From Enterobacter wuhouensis (lineage in GTDB: Bacteria > Pseudomonadota > Gammaproteobacteria > Enterobacterales > Enterobacteriaceae): a DNA stretch of 48,272 nt. Each line of letters begins with the position of its first letter. Positions within the stretch are counted from its first letter, which is position 1. Shown here one piece after another: positions 1-8,105 of this stretch. The translations under genes and the position numbers were made by a program. The stretch is taken from the NCBI RefSeq assembly GCF_004331265.1, contig NZ_SJOO01000018.1, positions 1 to 48,272 on the forward strand, read 5' to 3'. Under the pieces are notes generated by a model. The model was not told the DNA's origin. It was given only the letters and a program-made list of their open reading frames with translations, and ran no database searches.

Positions 1-749
1 AATATTCGCCGTCCTTCAGGCGCCTGGGCGATACCGTTCTGCTCAATCGACGCCAGAATTCCGCGCAGGATGTTCAGCTCCTGGCTTTCCGGGCGGGCGC
101 GGGTGAACATACGGCGCAGCTTGTTCATCACCTGGCCCGGGTGGCCTTCACGGATAAAGCCGGTTGAGAGCAGCGTCTGCTCCAGATGACCGTAAAAGCG
201 CTCGAGGTCGTCCACCAGCGGATAGGCCGTCTCTTCTTTCGGTTCTACCTGTTTATCCTGCGTCGCCAGCCATGCCATACGCACTTCATAGGCGATAACC
301 TGCACCGCCATCGCCAGGTTCAGCGAGCTATATTCCGGGTTGGCGGCAATCGCCACGTGATAGTGGCACTTCTGCAGTTCGTCGTTGGTCAGGCCAACGC
401 GCTCGCGGCCAAACACCAGCGCCACCGGCGCCTGTTCTGCTTCTGAAACGCTTTTGAGGCCGCATTCGCGCGGGTCCAGCATCGGCCACGGCAGCGTGCG
501 GGAGCGCGCGCTGGTGCCGACAACGAGGCTGCAGCCGGCCAGCGCTTCGTCCAGGGTATCGACGATCTGGGCGTTGCCGATCACGTCGCTGGCGCCGGCC
601 GCCAGGGCGATGGCCTGCGAGTCTGGCTTCACCAGCGGGTTAACCAGCCACAGGTTTGTTAAGCCCATGGTTTTCATAGCGCGGGCCACGGAGCCCATGT
701 TGCCGGTGTGCGATGTTTCAACCAGCACGATTCGAATGTTTTGCAGCAT
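1..749 (-). CDS. trmJ: tRNA (cytidine/uridine-2'-O-)-methyltransferase TrmJ, 3' end cut by window
   Basis: TrmJ adds a 2'-O-methyl group to nucleotide 32 of several tRNAs, using S-adenosylmethionine. The frame opens at the ATG read leftwards from 749 with MLQNIRIVLVETSHTGNMGS, the start of the SpoU/TrmH-type (SPOUT) fold, and stays open to base 1. About 249 codons are visible and no stop is reached, so the C-terminus lies outside the window. E. coli TrmJ has 246 residues, so only a few codons should be missing. The last visible residues, APEGRRI, differ from the E. coli tail. The gene is divergent from suhB, with 132 bp between their starts. The identification rests on near-identity to the known family. 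Confidence 0.95.
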   Translation of the reverse strand, partial: MLQNIRIVLVETSHTGNMGSVARAMKTMGLTNLWLVNPLVKPDSQAIALAAGASDVIGNAQIVDTLDEALAGCSLVVGTSARSRTLPWPMLDPRECGLKSVSEAEQAPVALVFGRERVGLTNDELQKCHYHVAIAANPEYSSLNLAMAVQVIAYEVRMAWLATQDKQVEPKEETAYPLVDDLERFYGHLEQTLLSTGFIREGHPGQVMNKLRRMFTRARPESQELNILRGILASIEQNGIAQAPEGRRI

Positions 750-808
750 AATTTTTAGGTGTCTGAATTCAGTGTCTGAAGAATATTCCGGCATATTATC
801 ATATTCGA

Positions 809-837
809 GAGACATAATCCGATCCCGCTGCTATACT
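809..837 (+). promoter_or_regulatory. suhB sigma-70 promoter
   Basis: A -35 element GAGACA (809-814) and a -10 element TATACT (832-837) are separated by 17 bp. Transcription would start near 844, giving a leader of about 38 nt before the suhB ATG at 882. This is a sequence match only, although the spacing and the -10 are good. Confidence 0.6.
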
Positions 838-852
838 CTGCGCCGATTTTCC

Positions 853-864
853 TGTTCTTTAACA
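853..864 (+). promoter_or_regulatory. BoxA-like element in the suhB leader
   Basis: TGTTCTTTAACA differs at one base from the rRNA-operon BoxA TGCTCTTTAACA, the RNA site bound by NusB/NusE. It lies in the short 5' leader, just upstream of the purine-rich ribosome-binding stretch GTGAGAGAGA. SuhB is itself part of the Nus antitermination complex, and in E. coli a BoxA in this leader is known to mediate autoregulation. Conservation here suggests the same feedback loop. Confidence 0.75.
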
Positions 865-881
865 TCCAGTGAGAGAGACCG

Positions 882-1685
882 ATGCATCCGATGCTGACCA
901 TCGCCGTGCGCGCAGCGCGCAAGGCGGGTAATGTAATTGCCAAACACTACGAAACTCCAGACTCCGTAGAAACCAGCCAGAAAGGCAGCAATGATTTCGT
1001 GACTAACGTCGATAAAGCCGCAGAAGCGATTATTATCGAAACAATCCGCAAATCTTACCCGCAGCACACCATCATCACCGAAGAAAGCGGTGAACATGAA
1101 GGTACCGATCAGGATGTTCAATGGGTTATCGATCCACTGGATGGCACCACCAACTTCGTAAAACGCCTGCCACACTTCTCTGTGTCTATTGCAGTACGCA
1201 TTAAAGGCCGTACTGAAGTCGCCGTTGTCTACGATCCAATGCGTAACGAACTGTTCACCGCGACCCGCGGTCAGGGCGCACAGCTGAACGGTTACCGTCT
1301 GCGCTGCAGCAACGCTCGCGATCTGGACGGCACCATCCTGGCGACCGGTTTCCCGTTCAAGGCGAAGCAGCACGCGACCACCTATATGAATATCCTGGGC
1401 AAACTGTTCACCGAATGCGCCGATTTCCGTCGCACCGGTTCTGCTGCGCTGGATCTGGCCTACGTTGCGACCGGCCGCGTTGACGGTTACTTCGAGCTGT
1501 CGCTGAAGCCCTGGGACTTTGCGGCGGGCGAGCTGATCGCACGTGAAGCAGGCGCGATTGTTTGCGATTTCACCGGCGGCCACAACTACATGACCACCGG
1601 CAACATCGTTGCAGGTAACCCACGCGTTGTTAAAGCCATGCTGGCAAACATGCGTGAAGAACTGAGCGATGCGCTGAAGCGCTAA
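882..1685 (+). CDS. suhB: Inositol-1-monophosphatase / Nus-factor SuhB
   Basis: SuhB is a magnesium-dependent, lithium-sensitive phosphatase of the FIG superfamily. In enterobacteria its main role is as a partner of the Nus factors in rRNA antitermination and ribosome maturation. The 267-residue product has the full length of the E. coli protein. Visible motifs are the metal-binding EESG (67-70), the family signature DPLDGTTNF (84-92) and the second signature WDFAAGEL (211-218). The ATG at 882 follows a purine-rich ribosome-binding stretch. The gene has its own promoter and a BoxA element in its leader, and a REP element follows the stop codon. Confidence 0.97.
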   Translation: MHPMLTIAVRAARKAGNVIAKHYETPDSVETSQKGSNDFVTNVDKAAEAIIIETIRKSYPQHTIITEESGEHEGTDQDVQWVIDPLDGTTNFVKRLPHFSVSIAVRIKGRTEVAVVYDPMRNELFTATRGQGAQLNGYRLRCSNARDLDGTILATGFPFKAKQHATTYMNILGKLFTECADFRRTGSAALDLAYVATGRVDGYFELSLKPWDFAAGELIAREAGAIVCDFTGGHNYMTTGNIVAGNPRVVKAMLANMREELSDALKR

Positions 1686-1698
1686 TTCAGCATATTAT

Positions 1699-1730
1699 GC
1701 CCGGTGGCGCTACGCTTACCGGGCCTACAA
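1699..1730. repeat. REP (palindromic unit) element
   Basis: The sequence GCCCGGTGGCGCTACGCTTACCGGGCCTACAA is a typical enterobacterial REP palindrome. The arms GCCCGGT (1699-1705) and ACCGGGC (1718-1724) form a hairpin. It sits between the convergent 3' ends of suhB and the NicO gene, where it could stabilise mRNA 3' ends or help end transcription. Confidence 0.85.
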
Positions 1731-1746
1731 AATCCCTCAGATACGG

Positions 1747-2727
1747 CTAAAACGGCCGCAATCCCCTTCCCACCGGCACCGCGCTCATCCACATCGTTAC
1801 CGCTGCCACCAGCAGAATCACCCCGCCCGCCAGAGCAAGCGTCGTCCACCCTACTTGCCTCCACAGCACCGGCGTTTTATTGCCGCTGAGTTTTACCGCC
1901 AGCTGACGGAAGCTGTGCACCAGTAACGCCAAAGACGAAATGGTGAGAGAGGTTCCCGCCGCCATCGCCAGCGCAGAAAGCATTCCCCAGCCGAACACGC
2001 CAATCACCTTACTGAACAGCAGCACCATGATCGCTCCCGAGCACGGGCGCATGCCCATCGAAAGCACAATCATCAGCCGCGCGCGCCAGTCGTCACCGTT
2101 CTGTAATTGTTCCTGCGTGGGCAGATGCTGATGCCCGCAGCCGCAGCTTTCATCATGAACGTGATGCGGAGTGAAGGCTTTGAATTTGGGCGTTTGCAGC
2201 AGCGCGCGCAGTTTTTTCAGCGCGCGCCAGCAGAGTATTAATCCCAGCACGCCTACCAGCGCATAGCTCCCCTTCTCCAGCCAGAAGCTGCTCAAGTGCA
2301 GCTGGCGCGCAGGCAGCTGTAAGAGCGAAAGCACGACCACGACGAGCGTAATCGCCACGCCGCCCTGCAGCAGCGAGGAGGCCAGCGTCAGGCCAATGCT
2401 CGATCTCAACTTCGAGGGATGGGTCGCAAGCCAGGTGGTGATGACGATTTTGCCGTGCCCTGGCCCCAGGGCGTGCAGCACGCCATAGATAAAGCTGAAC
2501 GCCAGCAGGGAACCGCCTGCTTTGGTCGGGTTCTCCGCAACGGCCTTCAGCAGCCCGCTCATCTGTTGATTGACTTCACGCTGCCAGATAATGCTTTTCA
2601 TCATCACCTGCGGCCAGGCCTGCCACAGCCATAGCGCGCCGAAAACGGCGAACAGCAAAAAGATTGCCAGCGGCCACAGGTGCAGCCAGCGGCGCGGTTT
2701 TCGACCCGGGGAGGAGATCACTGACAT
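1747..2727 (-). CDS. NicO-family nickel/cobalt transporter
   Basis: This 326-residue membrane protein belongs to the NicO/RcnA-type nickel-cobalt permeases. Visible marks are an N-terminal membrane segment (about 17-38), the motif HALGPGHGK (85-93), a cytosolic or periplasmic loop rich in His and Cys (188-201, HHVHDESCGCGHQH), and GMRPCSGAI (225-233) at the start of a second membrane block. The His/Cys loop is a likely metal ligand. The start overlaps the end of the upstream DUF1007 gene by 10 bp, so the two are probably translated together. Whether it imports or exports, and which metal it carries, cannot be read from sequence. The pair is not at this site in E. coli K-12. Confidence 0.85.
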   Translation of the reverse strand: MSVISSPGRKPRRWLHLWPLAIFLLFAVFGALWLWQAWPQVMMKSIIWQREVNQQMSGLLKAVAENPTKAGGSLLAFSFIYGVLHALGPGHGKIVITTWLATHPSKLRSSIGLTLASSLLQGGVAITLVVVVLSLLQLPARQLHLSSFWLEKGSYALVGVLGLILCWRALKKLRALLQTPKFKAFTPHHVHDESCGCGHQHLPTQEQLQNGDDWRARLMIVLSMGMRPCSGAIMVLLFSKVIGVFGWGMLSALAMAAGTSLTISSLALLVHSFRQLAVKLSGNKTPVLWRQVGWTTLALAGGVILLVAAVTMWMSAVPVGRGLRPF

Positions 2728-3356
2728 TGCAACGTCACCTCCTGGGCAAACTGTTTACCCAACTCCATATCCTCCGGTGGTGCATCGGCTTTATCAAGCG
2801 AGAGAGCAAAGTTGAGCGTCTCGTCGCTTGGCTTCGGCGTATGAACGGCGAGTTTGCAGGCTTTTTGCAGCGCAGCCGGTAACGTTACGTCGCTGTCCTC
2901 GGCGTAGCTCATATCGACGTAGTAGGTGGGATCGAAGGTGGAAAAAGTGTACTTCTGCCCCGCCAGCGGCTGAGGGTGCGCCAGCGGAAGGATAAACGTC
3001 AGCACCGCCTGATGTCCGTCGCGCGACATACCGTACTCGGTTGGGCGGTTGAGAAACTTCACCTTCTGTCCGTTGTGCCAGAACTCGGTGAAATAGTGCT
3101 GGCCCAGCACATTGGCCATCACTTCTGCCGCCAGCTTCTTCCAGATCTCATCCCCGGGCTTCGCGTTTCCCGCGTCATACAGCAGGTCTGCCGAGGTGAT
3201 TTCATCCATCGTCCAGCGCATTTTCAGGCCGCTGAGCTGCGTGCCGTCCGTCACCAGCGCGGTTTTCAGGCTGATGAAGCTGTGAGGGTGCGCGCTGGCG
3301 GTGAAAGTCAAAACCGCCAAAAATAACGCTGTCGCGCTTTGTTTAACTATTTGCAT
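2718..3356 (-). CDS. Periplasmic DUF1007 family protein
   Basis: A protein of about 212 residues with a signal peptide (basic MQIVKQS, hydrophobic core, cleavage after ASA) that would leave a mature N-terminus beginning HPHSF. This fits the DUF1007 family, which is often encoded beside NicO metal permeases. The ATG at 3356 is preferred because AGGA lies 5 bp upstream; a TTG one codon earlier is the only rival. The His-containing mature end and the operon with a metal permease suggest metal binding or delivery in the periplasm. That role is an inference, since the family has no settled biochemical function. Confidence 0.8.
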   Translation of the reverse strand: MQIVKQSATALFLAVLTFTASAHPHSFISLKTALVTDGTQLSGLKMRWTMDEITSADLLYDAGNAKPGDEIWKKLAAEVMANVLGQHYFTEFWHNGQKVKFLNRPTEYGMSRDGHQAVLTFILPLAHPQPLAGQKYTFSTFDPTYYVDMSYAEDSDVTLPAALQKACKLAVHTPKPSDETLNFALSLDKADAPPEDMELGKQFAQEVTLQCQ

Positions 3357-3481
3357 CAATTCCTCACGTCAAAAATACTGTGATGTTCGCCAGCAATCCT
3401 GAGTGAAAGGCCTGCCGGTGCGCTTTTCAGCGTCCATCCTTTAGCTATTCTTATCAAACATTCTTACTGGATACCCGACAG

Positions 3482-4759
3482 ATGATGACGACGCTTGAAA
3501 TTCCATCTGTGCTTTCCAGTTCGCAGCGCCGCTGCCAGGTGCTTTTGATGCTTTACCTGCCGGATGCTGCCGTCACCGCCCAAAGCATAATTGCGACTAA
3601 TGGCGTTGACGATGTTCTGGCACGGCAAGATATAGCCGAGACGCGTGACGAAATCCAGCGCTATCACCGGCTTGATATCGTGACGCACGCAGACGGCTGC
3701 TACCGAATTGAAGGCTCTGCCCTTAATCAACGCCTTTGCCTGCTGCACTGGCTGCGCAGGGCGCTCCGGCTTTGCCCGCAGTTTGTCTCGCATCAGTTTA
3801 CCCCCGCCTTGAAAACCGCGCTTAAACAGCACGGCATTGCGCGACCGCTTTATGACGATGCGAATCTGCGGGCGCTGATCGGCTTCTGCTCGCGCAAGCT
3901 TCAGCGCCAGTTTGAGTGCCGCGACGTGCAGTTTTTACAGCTCTATCTGCAATACTGCCTTATCCAGCACCATCTGGGGAATACGCCGCAATTTTCACAC
4001 TCGCAGCGCAGCTGGACCCAGTCAAGGGGCGAGTATTTTACGGCTCAGGAAATTATCCGCCACTGGAAACGCCGCGTTCCTCAGGGCGCTCACGTGGATG
4101 AACAGCTGTTCCTGGCGCTACTCTTTATGATGCTGCGCACGCCGGACCCGGTAATGGATAAGCACCAGCAGGACCAGCGCCTGCGTCGGGCAATTGTGCG
4201 GATGGTCGCCCGATTCCGCTCGCAAACCGGAATGAACTTTAGCGATGAGCAAGGGCTAACCGATCAGCTCTACATCCATCTGGCTCAGGCGCTGGACCGC
4301 TCGCTCTTCGAAATCGGCATCGATAACAGCCTGCCGGAAGAGATCCATCGACTTTACCCGCGCCTGCTGCGCACCACTAAAGAGGTGCTGTTTGAGCTGG
4401 AAGCCGAATTTGGGCTGCGCTTCTCCGATGAAGAAATGGCGCTCGTGGCGGTCATTTTTGGTGCCTGGCTGATGCAGGAGACCGACCTGCACGAGAAGCA
4501 GGTGGTGTTGTTGACCGGAGAGGATAAATCCTGCGAGGAAGTGATTGAACAGCAGCTGCGCGAGCTGACGCTGCTGCCGCTCAACATTCGCTATCTGACG
4601 CTGCAGGCGTTTCAGAAGGAGGGGGCCCCGCGTGAAGCCTCGCTGGTGATCACCCCCTACCCGACCGCCCTGCCGCTGTTCTCGCCGCCGCTGATCCACG
4701 CCGTTGAAACGTTGAATCCGCAGCAGCAGGAACATATTCGCGCCATGCTGGAGTCCTAG
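3482..4759 (+). CDS. csiE: Stationary-phase-inducible protein CsiE (PRD-domain protein)
   Basis: CsiE is a 425-residue protein related to the PTS-regulated antiterminators and activators. It carries PRD-like helical domains in the middle and C-terminal half; the stretch around RTPDPVMDKHQQ and the block FELEAEFGLRFSDEEMALVA are typical. Its molecular function is unknown. In E. coli it is induced on carbon starvation by sigma-S with cAMP-CRP. Two ATGs occur in tandem (3482, 3485) with only a weak ribosome-binding site, so the start is uncertain by one codon. Its stop codon abuts the hcaT stop exactly (4759/4760), so the two genes are convergent with no room for a terminator. Confidence 0.93.
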   Translation: MMTTLEIPSVLSSSQRRCQVLLMLYLPDAAVTAQSIIATNGVDDVLARQDIAETRDEIQRYHRLDIVTHADGCYRIEGSALNQRLCLLHWLRRALRLCPQFVSHQFTPALKTALKQHGIARPLYDDANLRALIGFCSRKLQRQFECRDVQFLQLYLQYCLIQHHLGNTPQFSHSQRSWTQSRGEYFTAQEIIRHWKRRVPQGAHVDEQLFLALLFMMLRTPDPVMDKHQQDQRLRRAIVRMVARFRSQTGMNFSDEQGLTDQLYIHLAQALDRSLFEIGIDNSLPEEIHRLYPRLLRTTKEVLFELEAEFGLRFSDEEMALVAVIFGAWLMQETDLHEKQVVLLTGEDKSCEEVIEQQLRELTLLPLNIRYLTLQAFQKEGAPREASLVITPYPTALPLFSPPLIHAVETLNPQQQEHIRAMLES

Positions 4760-5899
4760 TCAGGCGCGCGGGGTGACTTTAGGACGCACAAACATCGCGG
4801 GAAGGGCAACCAGCGCCATCACCCAGAACACGCCGTGGCCCAGGTGTTGGTACAGGAAGCCCGCAAAGACCGTCATGATCGCGATGCTGCCGCCCATCGC
4901 CACCGCGGAATAGACCGCCTGCAGGCGAATCACGTCCCCGCCCTCGCGGGCAGCAATGTAGCGCATCGCCGCCAGGTGGCAGACGGTGAAGGTGCCACAG
5001 TGCAGAATTTGCGCCACAATCAGCCACGGCAGTTCGGTAGTCCAGCCCATAATGGCCCAGCGCGCCACGCCGCAGACGGCGGAGAGCAGCAGCAGATCGC
5101 GCGCGCCGAAGCGACGGAATAATTTCTTGCTCAGCGCGAAGATGATCACTTCCGCAACCACTCCCAGCGACCACAGGTAGCCCACCGCGGAGGCCGAATA
5201 TCCCGCCCCCTGCCAGTAAATAGCGCTGAAGCCATAGTAGGCCGCATGCGCCCCCTGAAGCAGGCAAACGCAGGCCAGGAAGCGCCAGCTCTGGGCAACC
5301 AGGCTTCGCCAGGCGGGCCAGCCCGCGCTCTCCTGCTGGCGGCTCTCCCCTTTCGGCATCATCGACGGGCGCAGCAGCATCCCCAGCAGCATGGAGGCAA
5401 TACCGATGCTCAGCAGGGCAAGGATGGCGCGATAGTCGTAGAGGCTGACCAGCTTGCCCACCAGCGCAGAGCCGATCACAAAGGCAATCGATCCCCACAG
5501 CCGCACGCGGCCATAGTCCATGGTGATCTGCTTTTGCCAGGTGTTCGCCAGGGCATCCGTCAGCGGCACCAGCGGCGAGAAGAACAGGTTAAAGCCCACC
5601 ATCACCACCATCAGCCAGGCAAACTGCTGGCTGACCCAGAAGCAGGCGACAAAGACCAGCGTCAGCAGCGCCAGAATGCGCACGGCTTTTATCAGTAAGG
5701 AGGGATCGCTGACGCGTGGCGCAATCAGCAGGCTGCCCAGAAAACGCGCCACCAGCCCCGCGCCCAGCAGTACGCCGATGGTTTCGGGCGTTAAGCCAAT
5801 CCCCTTGAGCCAGACGCTCCAGAAAGGCAGAAAAATACCGTAGCTAAAAAAGTAGGTGAAGTAGCTGAGCGCCAGCCAGCGCGTGGAATGCAAGACCAT
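4760..5899 (-). CDS. hcaT: Putative 3-phenylpropionate transporter HcaT (MFS)
   Basis: A major facilitator superfamily permease with 12 predicted membrane helices, assigned in E. coli to 3-phenylpropionate uptake. The ATG at 5899 (MVLHSTRWLALSYFTYFFSY) gives 379 residues, the E. coli length, and has GGAGG 6 bp upstream. An ATG 18 codons earlier would add a tail that E. coli lacks. The hcaR regulator and hcaEFCBD dioxygenase genes that follow hcaT in K-12 are absent; the next gene is yphA. The transporter is therefore present without its pathway, and its substrate here may differ. Confidence 0.9.
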   Translation of the reverse strand: MVLHSTRWLALSYFTYFFSYGIFLPFWSVWLKGIGLTPETIGVLLGAGLVARFLGSLLIAPRVSDPSLLIKAVRILALLTLVFVACFWVSQQFAWLMVVMVGFNLFFSPLVPLTDALANTWQKQITMDYGRVRLWGSIAFVIGSALVGKLVSLYDYRAILALLSIGIASMLLGMLLRPSMMPKGESRQQESAGWPAWRSLVAQSWRFLACVCLLQGAHAAYYGFSAIYWQGAGYSASAVGYLWSLGVVAEVIIFALSKKLFRRFGARDLLLLSAVCGVARWAIMGWTTELPWLIVAQILHCGTFTVCHLAAMRYIAAREGGDVIRLQAVYSAVAMGGSIAIMTVFAGFLYQHLGHGVFWVMALVALPAMFVRPKVTPRA

Positions 5900-6071
5900 G
5901 AATCCCTCCAGAAATGGAGGCGATAGTCTGGCGTTAATCCCTGACTTTAGCAAGTCGTTAGCGCGCTATAAATTAACGATAAATTAACATCATGGACAGG
6001 CGGTTGGCGTATGGCGAGAGCGGCAAAATTGTATTACGTTTAAAAGACATCGCCTGGAGAGGTCGTTTGCC

Positions 6072-6494
6072 ATGAACAGCTTACGTTATTTCGATTTCGG
6101 CTCCTCACGTTCCTTCCTGCTTTTGATTGCCCGTATCGCCATCGTTGCTCTGTTTATTATTTTTGGCTACCCCAAGCTGACGGGGTTTAGCGGCACCGTT
6201 CAGTATATGACGTCGCTCGGTGCGCCCATGCCGATGCTGGCGGCCATTATTGCGGTGGTGATGGAGGTCCCCGCAGCCATCCTGATCGTGCTGGGCTTTT
6301 TCACCCGCCCCCTCGCCGTGCTCTTTGTCTTTTACACGCTGGGAACGGCGGTAATAGGCCACCATTACTGGGATATGACCGGTGATGCGGTTGTGCCGAA
6401 CATGATTAACTTCTATAAGAACGTCAGTATTGCCGGCGCGTTTATTTTGCTGGCGATTACCGGCCCGGGTGCCATATCCCTGGACCGGCGTTAA
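6072..6494 (+). CDS. yphA: DoxX family inner-membrane protein YphA
   Basis: A 140-residue protein of the DoxX family with four hydrophobic segments (about 15-33, 50-70, 75-95, 112-130), nearly identical in the middle to E. coli YphA (the stretch around MEVPAAILIVLGFFTRP). Family members sit in the inner membrane and have been linked to redox or sulfur metabolism, but YphA itself has no established role. GGAGAGG lies about 10 bp upstream of the ATG. The gene stands alone and ends at a bidirectional terminator shared with glyA. In K-12 the yphB-H genes separate it from glyA. Confidence 0.92.
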   Translation: MNSLRYFDFGSSRSFLLLIARIAIVALFIIFGYPKLTGFSGTVQYMTSLGAPMPMLAAIIAVVMEVPAAILIVLGFFTRPLAVLFVFYTLGTAVIGHHYWDMTGDAVVPNMINFYKNVSIAGAFILLAITGPGAISLDRR

Positions 6495-6499
6495 CGCAT

Positions 6500-6529
6500 A
6501 AAAAAAGGCCGCAAGCGCGGCCTTTTTTA
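6500..6529. terminator. Bidirectional terminator between yphA and glyA
   Basis: A perfect hairpin, GGCCGC-AAGC-GCGGCC, is flanked by an A-run on the left and a T-run on the right, so it can end transcription from both sides. It lies 6 bp past the yphA stop and 20 bp past the glyA stop. Confidence 0.93.
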
Positions 6530-6548
6530 TTTCTGCAGGGCAGAAGGA

Positions 6549-7802
6549 TTATGCGTATACCGGGAAGCGTGCGCAGATATCCAGAACTTTACCTTTAACG
6601 CGCTCGATAACCGCGTCGTCATTGATGTTGTCCAGAACGTCACACATCCAGCCCGCCAGCTCTTTCACTTCCGCTTCCTTGAAGCCGCGGCGCGTTACGG
6701 CCGGAGAACCGATACGGATACCGGAGGTCACGAACGGGCTCTTCGGATCGTTAGGCACGCTGTTTTTGTTCACGGTGATGTTGGCGCGGCCCAGGGCAGC
6801 GTCAGCTTCTTTACCGGTCAGGTTCTTATCAACCAGATCCAGCAGGAACAGGTGGTTTTCAGTACCGCCGGATACCACTTTGTAGCCACGGTTCAGGAAC
6901 ACTTCCACCATCGCTTTGGCGTTCTTGGCAACCTGCTGCTGATATACCTTGAACTCAGGCTCCATCGCTTCTTTCAGCGCCACGGCTTTCGCCGCGATCA
7001 CGTGCATCAGCGGGCCGCCCTGCGCGCTTGGGAACACGGCAGAGTTCAGTTTCTTGTACAGATCTTCGTCGCCGCCCTTCGCCAGGATCAGGCCACCGCG
7101 TGGACCAGCAAGGGTTTTGTGGGTGGTGGTGGTCACAACGTGAGCGTGTGGAACCGGGTTCGGATAAACGCCAGCGGCAATCAGGCCCGCAACGTGCGCC
7201 ATATCAACGAACAGGTAAGCGCCGATGCTGTCTGCGATTTCACGCATTTTTGCCCAGTCAACTACGCCGGAGTATGCGGAGAAGCCGCCGATGATCATCT
7301 TCGGCTTGTGCTCTTTGGCCTGCTTAGCCATGTCTTCGTAGTCAATTTTGCCGGACTCATCGATACCGTAAGGAATGATGTTGTACAGCTTGCCGGAGAA
7401 GTTAACCGGGGAGCCGTGAGTCAGGTGGCCGCCCTGCGCCAGGTTCATACCCAGAACGGTGTCGCCCGGCTGCAGCAGCGCGGTGTAAACGGCGAAGTTA
7501 GCCTGGGAGCCGGAGTGCGGCTGTACGTTCGCGTAGTCAGCGCCAAACAGCTCTTTGGCACGGTCGATAGCCAGCTGCTCAACGATATCAACGTATTCGC
7601 AACCGCCGTAGTAGCGCTTGCCCGGATAACCTTCAGCGTATTTGTTGGTCAGCTGAGAACCCTGCGCCTGCATAACGCGCGGGCTGGTGTAGTTTTCGGA
7701 GGCGATCAGTTCGATGTGCTCTTCCTGACGTACTTTTTCCTGCTCCATAGCCTGCCACAGTTCGGCATCATAATCGGCAATGTTCATTTCACGCTTTAAC
7801 AT
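6549..7802 (-). CDS. glyA: Serine hydroxymethyltransferase
   Basis: GlyA converts serine and tetrahydrofolate to glycine and 5,10-methylene-tetrahydrofolate, the main source of one-carbon units. The 417-residue product matches E. coli GlyA in length, and the PLP-binding lysine lies in TTTTHKTLAGPRGG (near residue 229). The ATG at 7802 is chosen because AGGAG sits 8-9 bp upstream; an in-frame ATG two codons earlier lies directly against that AGGAG. The gene is divergent from hmp, and the shared spacer holds a PurR box. Purine and glycine supply would thus be co-regulated with purL in this window. Confidence 0.98.
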   Translation of the reverse strand: MLKREMNIADYDAELWQAMEQEKVRQEEHIELIASENYTSPRVMQAQGSQLTNKYAEGYPGKRYYGGCEYVDIVEQLAIDRAKELFGADYANVQPHSGSQANFAVYTALLQPGDTVLGMNLAQGGHLTHGSPVNFSGKLYNIIPYGIDESGKIDYEDMAKQAKEHKPKMIIGGFSAYSGVVDWAKMREIADSIGAYLFVDMAHVAGLIAAGVYPNPVPHAHVVTTTTHKTLAGPRGGLILAKGGDEDLYKKLNSAVFPSAQGGPLMHVIAAKAVALKEAMEPEFKVYQQQVAKNAKAMVEVFLNRGYKVVSGGTENHLFLLDLVDKNLTGKEADAALGRANITVNKNSVPNDPKSPFVTSGIRIGSPAVTRRGFKEAEVKELAGWMCDVLDNINDDAVIERVKGKVLDICARFPVYA

Positions 7803-7872
7803 CCGCATCTCCTGACTCAGCTAACAAGTAAATTTTGGCCTGAAAAGGCAGTCCTGATGGACGACGGGCAAC

Positions 7873-7935
7873 AGTATAACTGAATCGTTCTGTGATAACA
7901 GGTCTTGACAAACGATTTTACGCAAACGTTTTCCT
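7873..7935 (-). promoter_or_regulatory. glyA control region with PurR box
   Basis: ACGCAAACGTTTTCCT (7920-7935) is a clear match to the PurR operator. About 40 bp downstream in the glyA direction is a good -10 hexamer, TATACT (complement of 7873-7878); no convincing -35 was seen. MetR half-site-like TTCA/TGAA motifs also occur in the 7803-8105 spacer but are too degenerate to call. The spacer (303 bp) holds no gene I can support. Confidence 0.75.
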
Positions 7936-8053
7936 ATGCGCCACGCAAGGGTTTGAGCAATAAAGCCCTCGTCATTTTCAACGGATTTCTTTTCAGGTTT
8001 GTGATGCATATTTTTCACGATGCAAAGAACCATTTACATTGCAGGGGTATTTT

Positions 8054-8079
8054 TATAAGATGCATATAAAATACATCAT
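8054..8079 (+). promoter_or_regulatory. NsrR box overlapping the hmp promoter
   Basis: AAGATGCATATAAAATACATC (from 8057) matches the NsrR operator (AAGATGCAT followed by ATACATCTT) at nearly every position. It overlaps TATAAG (8054-8059), a plausible -10 with a TTTACA (8033-8038) upstream at a short spacing. Loss of the NsrR iron-sulfur cluster on nitric oxide exposure would release hmp, as in E. coli. Confidence 0.88.
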
Positions 8080-8105
8080 TAAAGTAACATTTGAAGGAAG
8101 TTGCT

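Noticed and set aside
3379..3402. A TGTGA half-site upstream of csiE as a CRP site
   Set aside because: The second half (CCAGC) does not match TCACA, although csiE is CRP-dependent in E. coli.
7821..8033. A 70-codon frame between glyA and hmp
   Set aside because: It crosses the PurR box and the glyA promoter, and the peptide resembles nothing I know.
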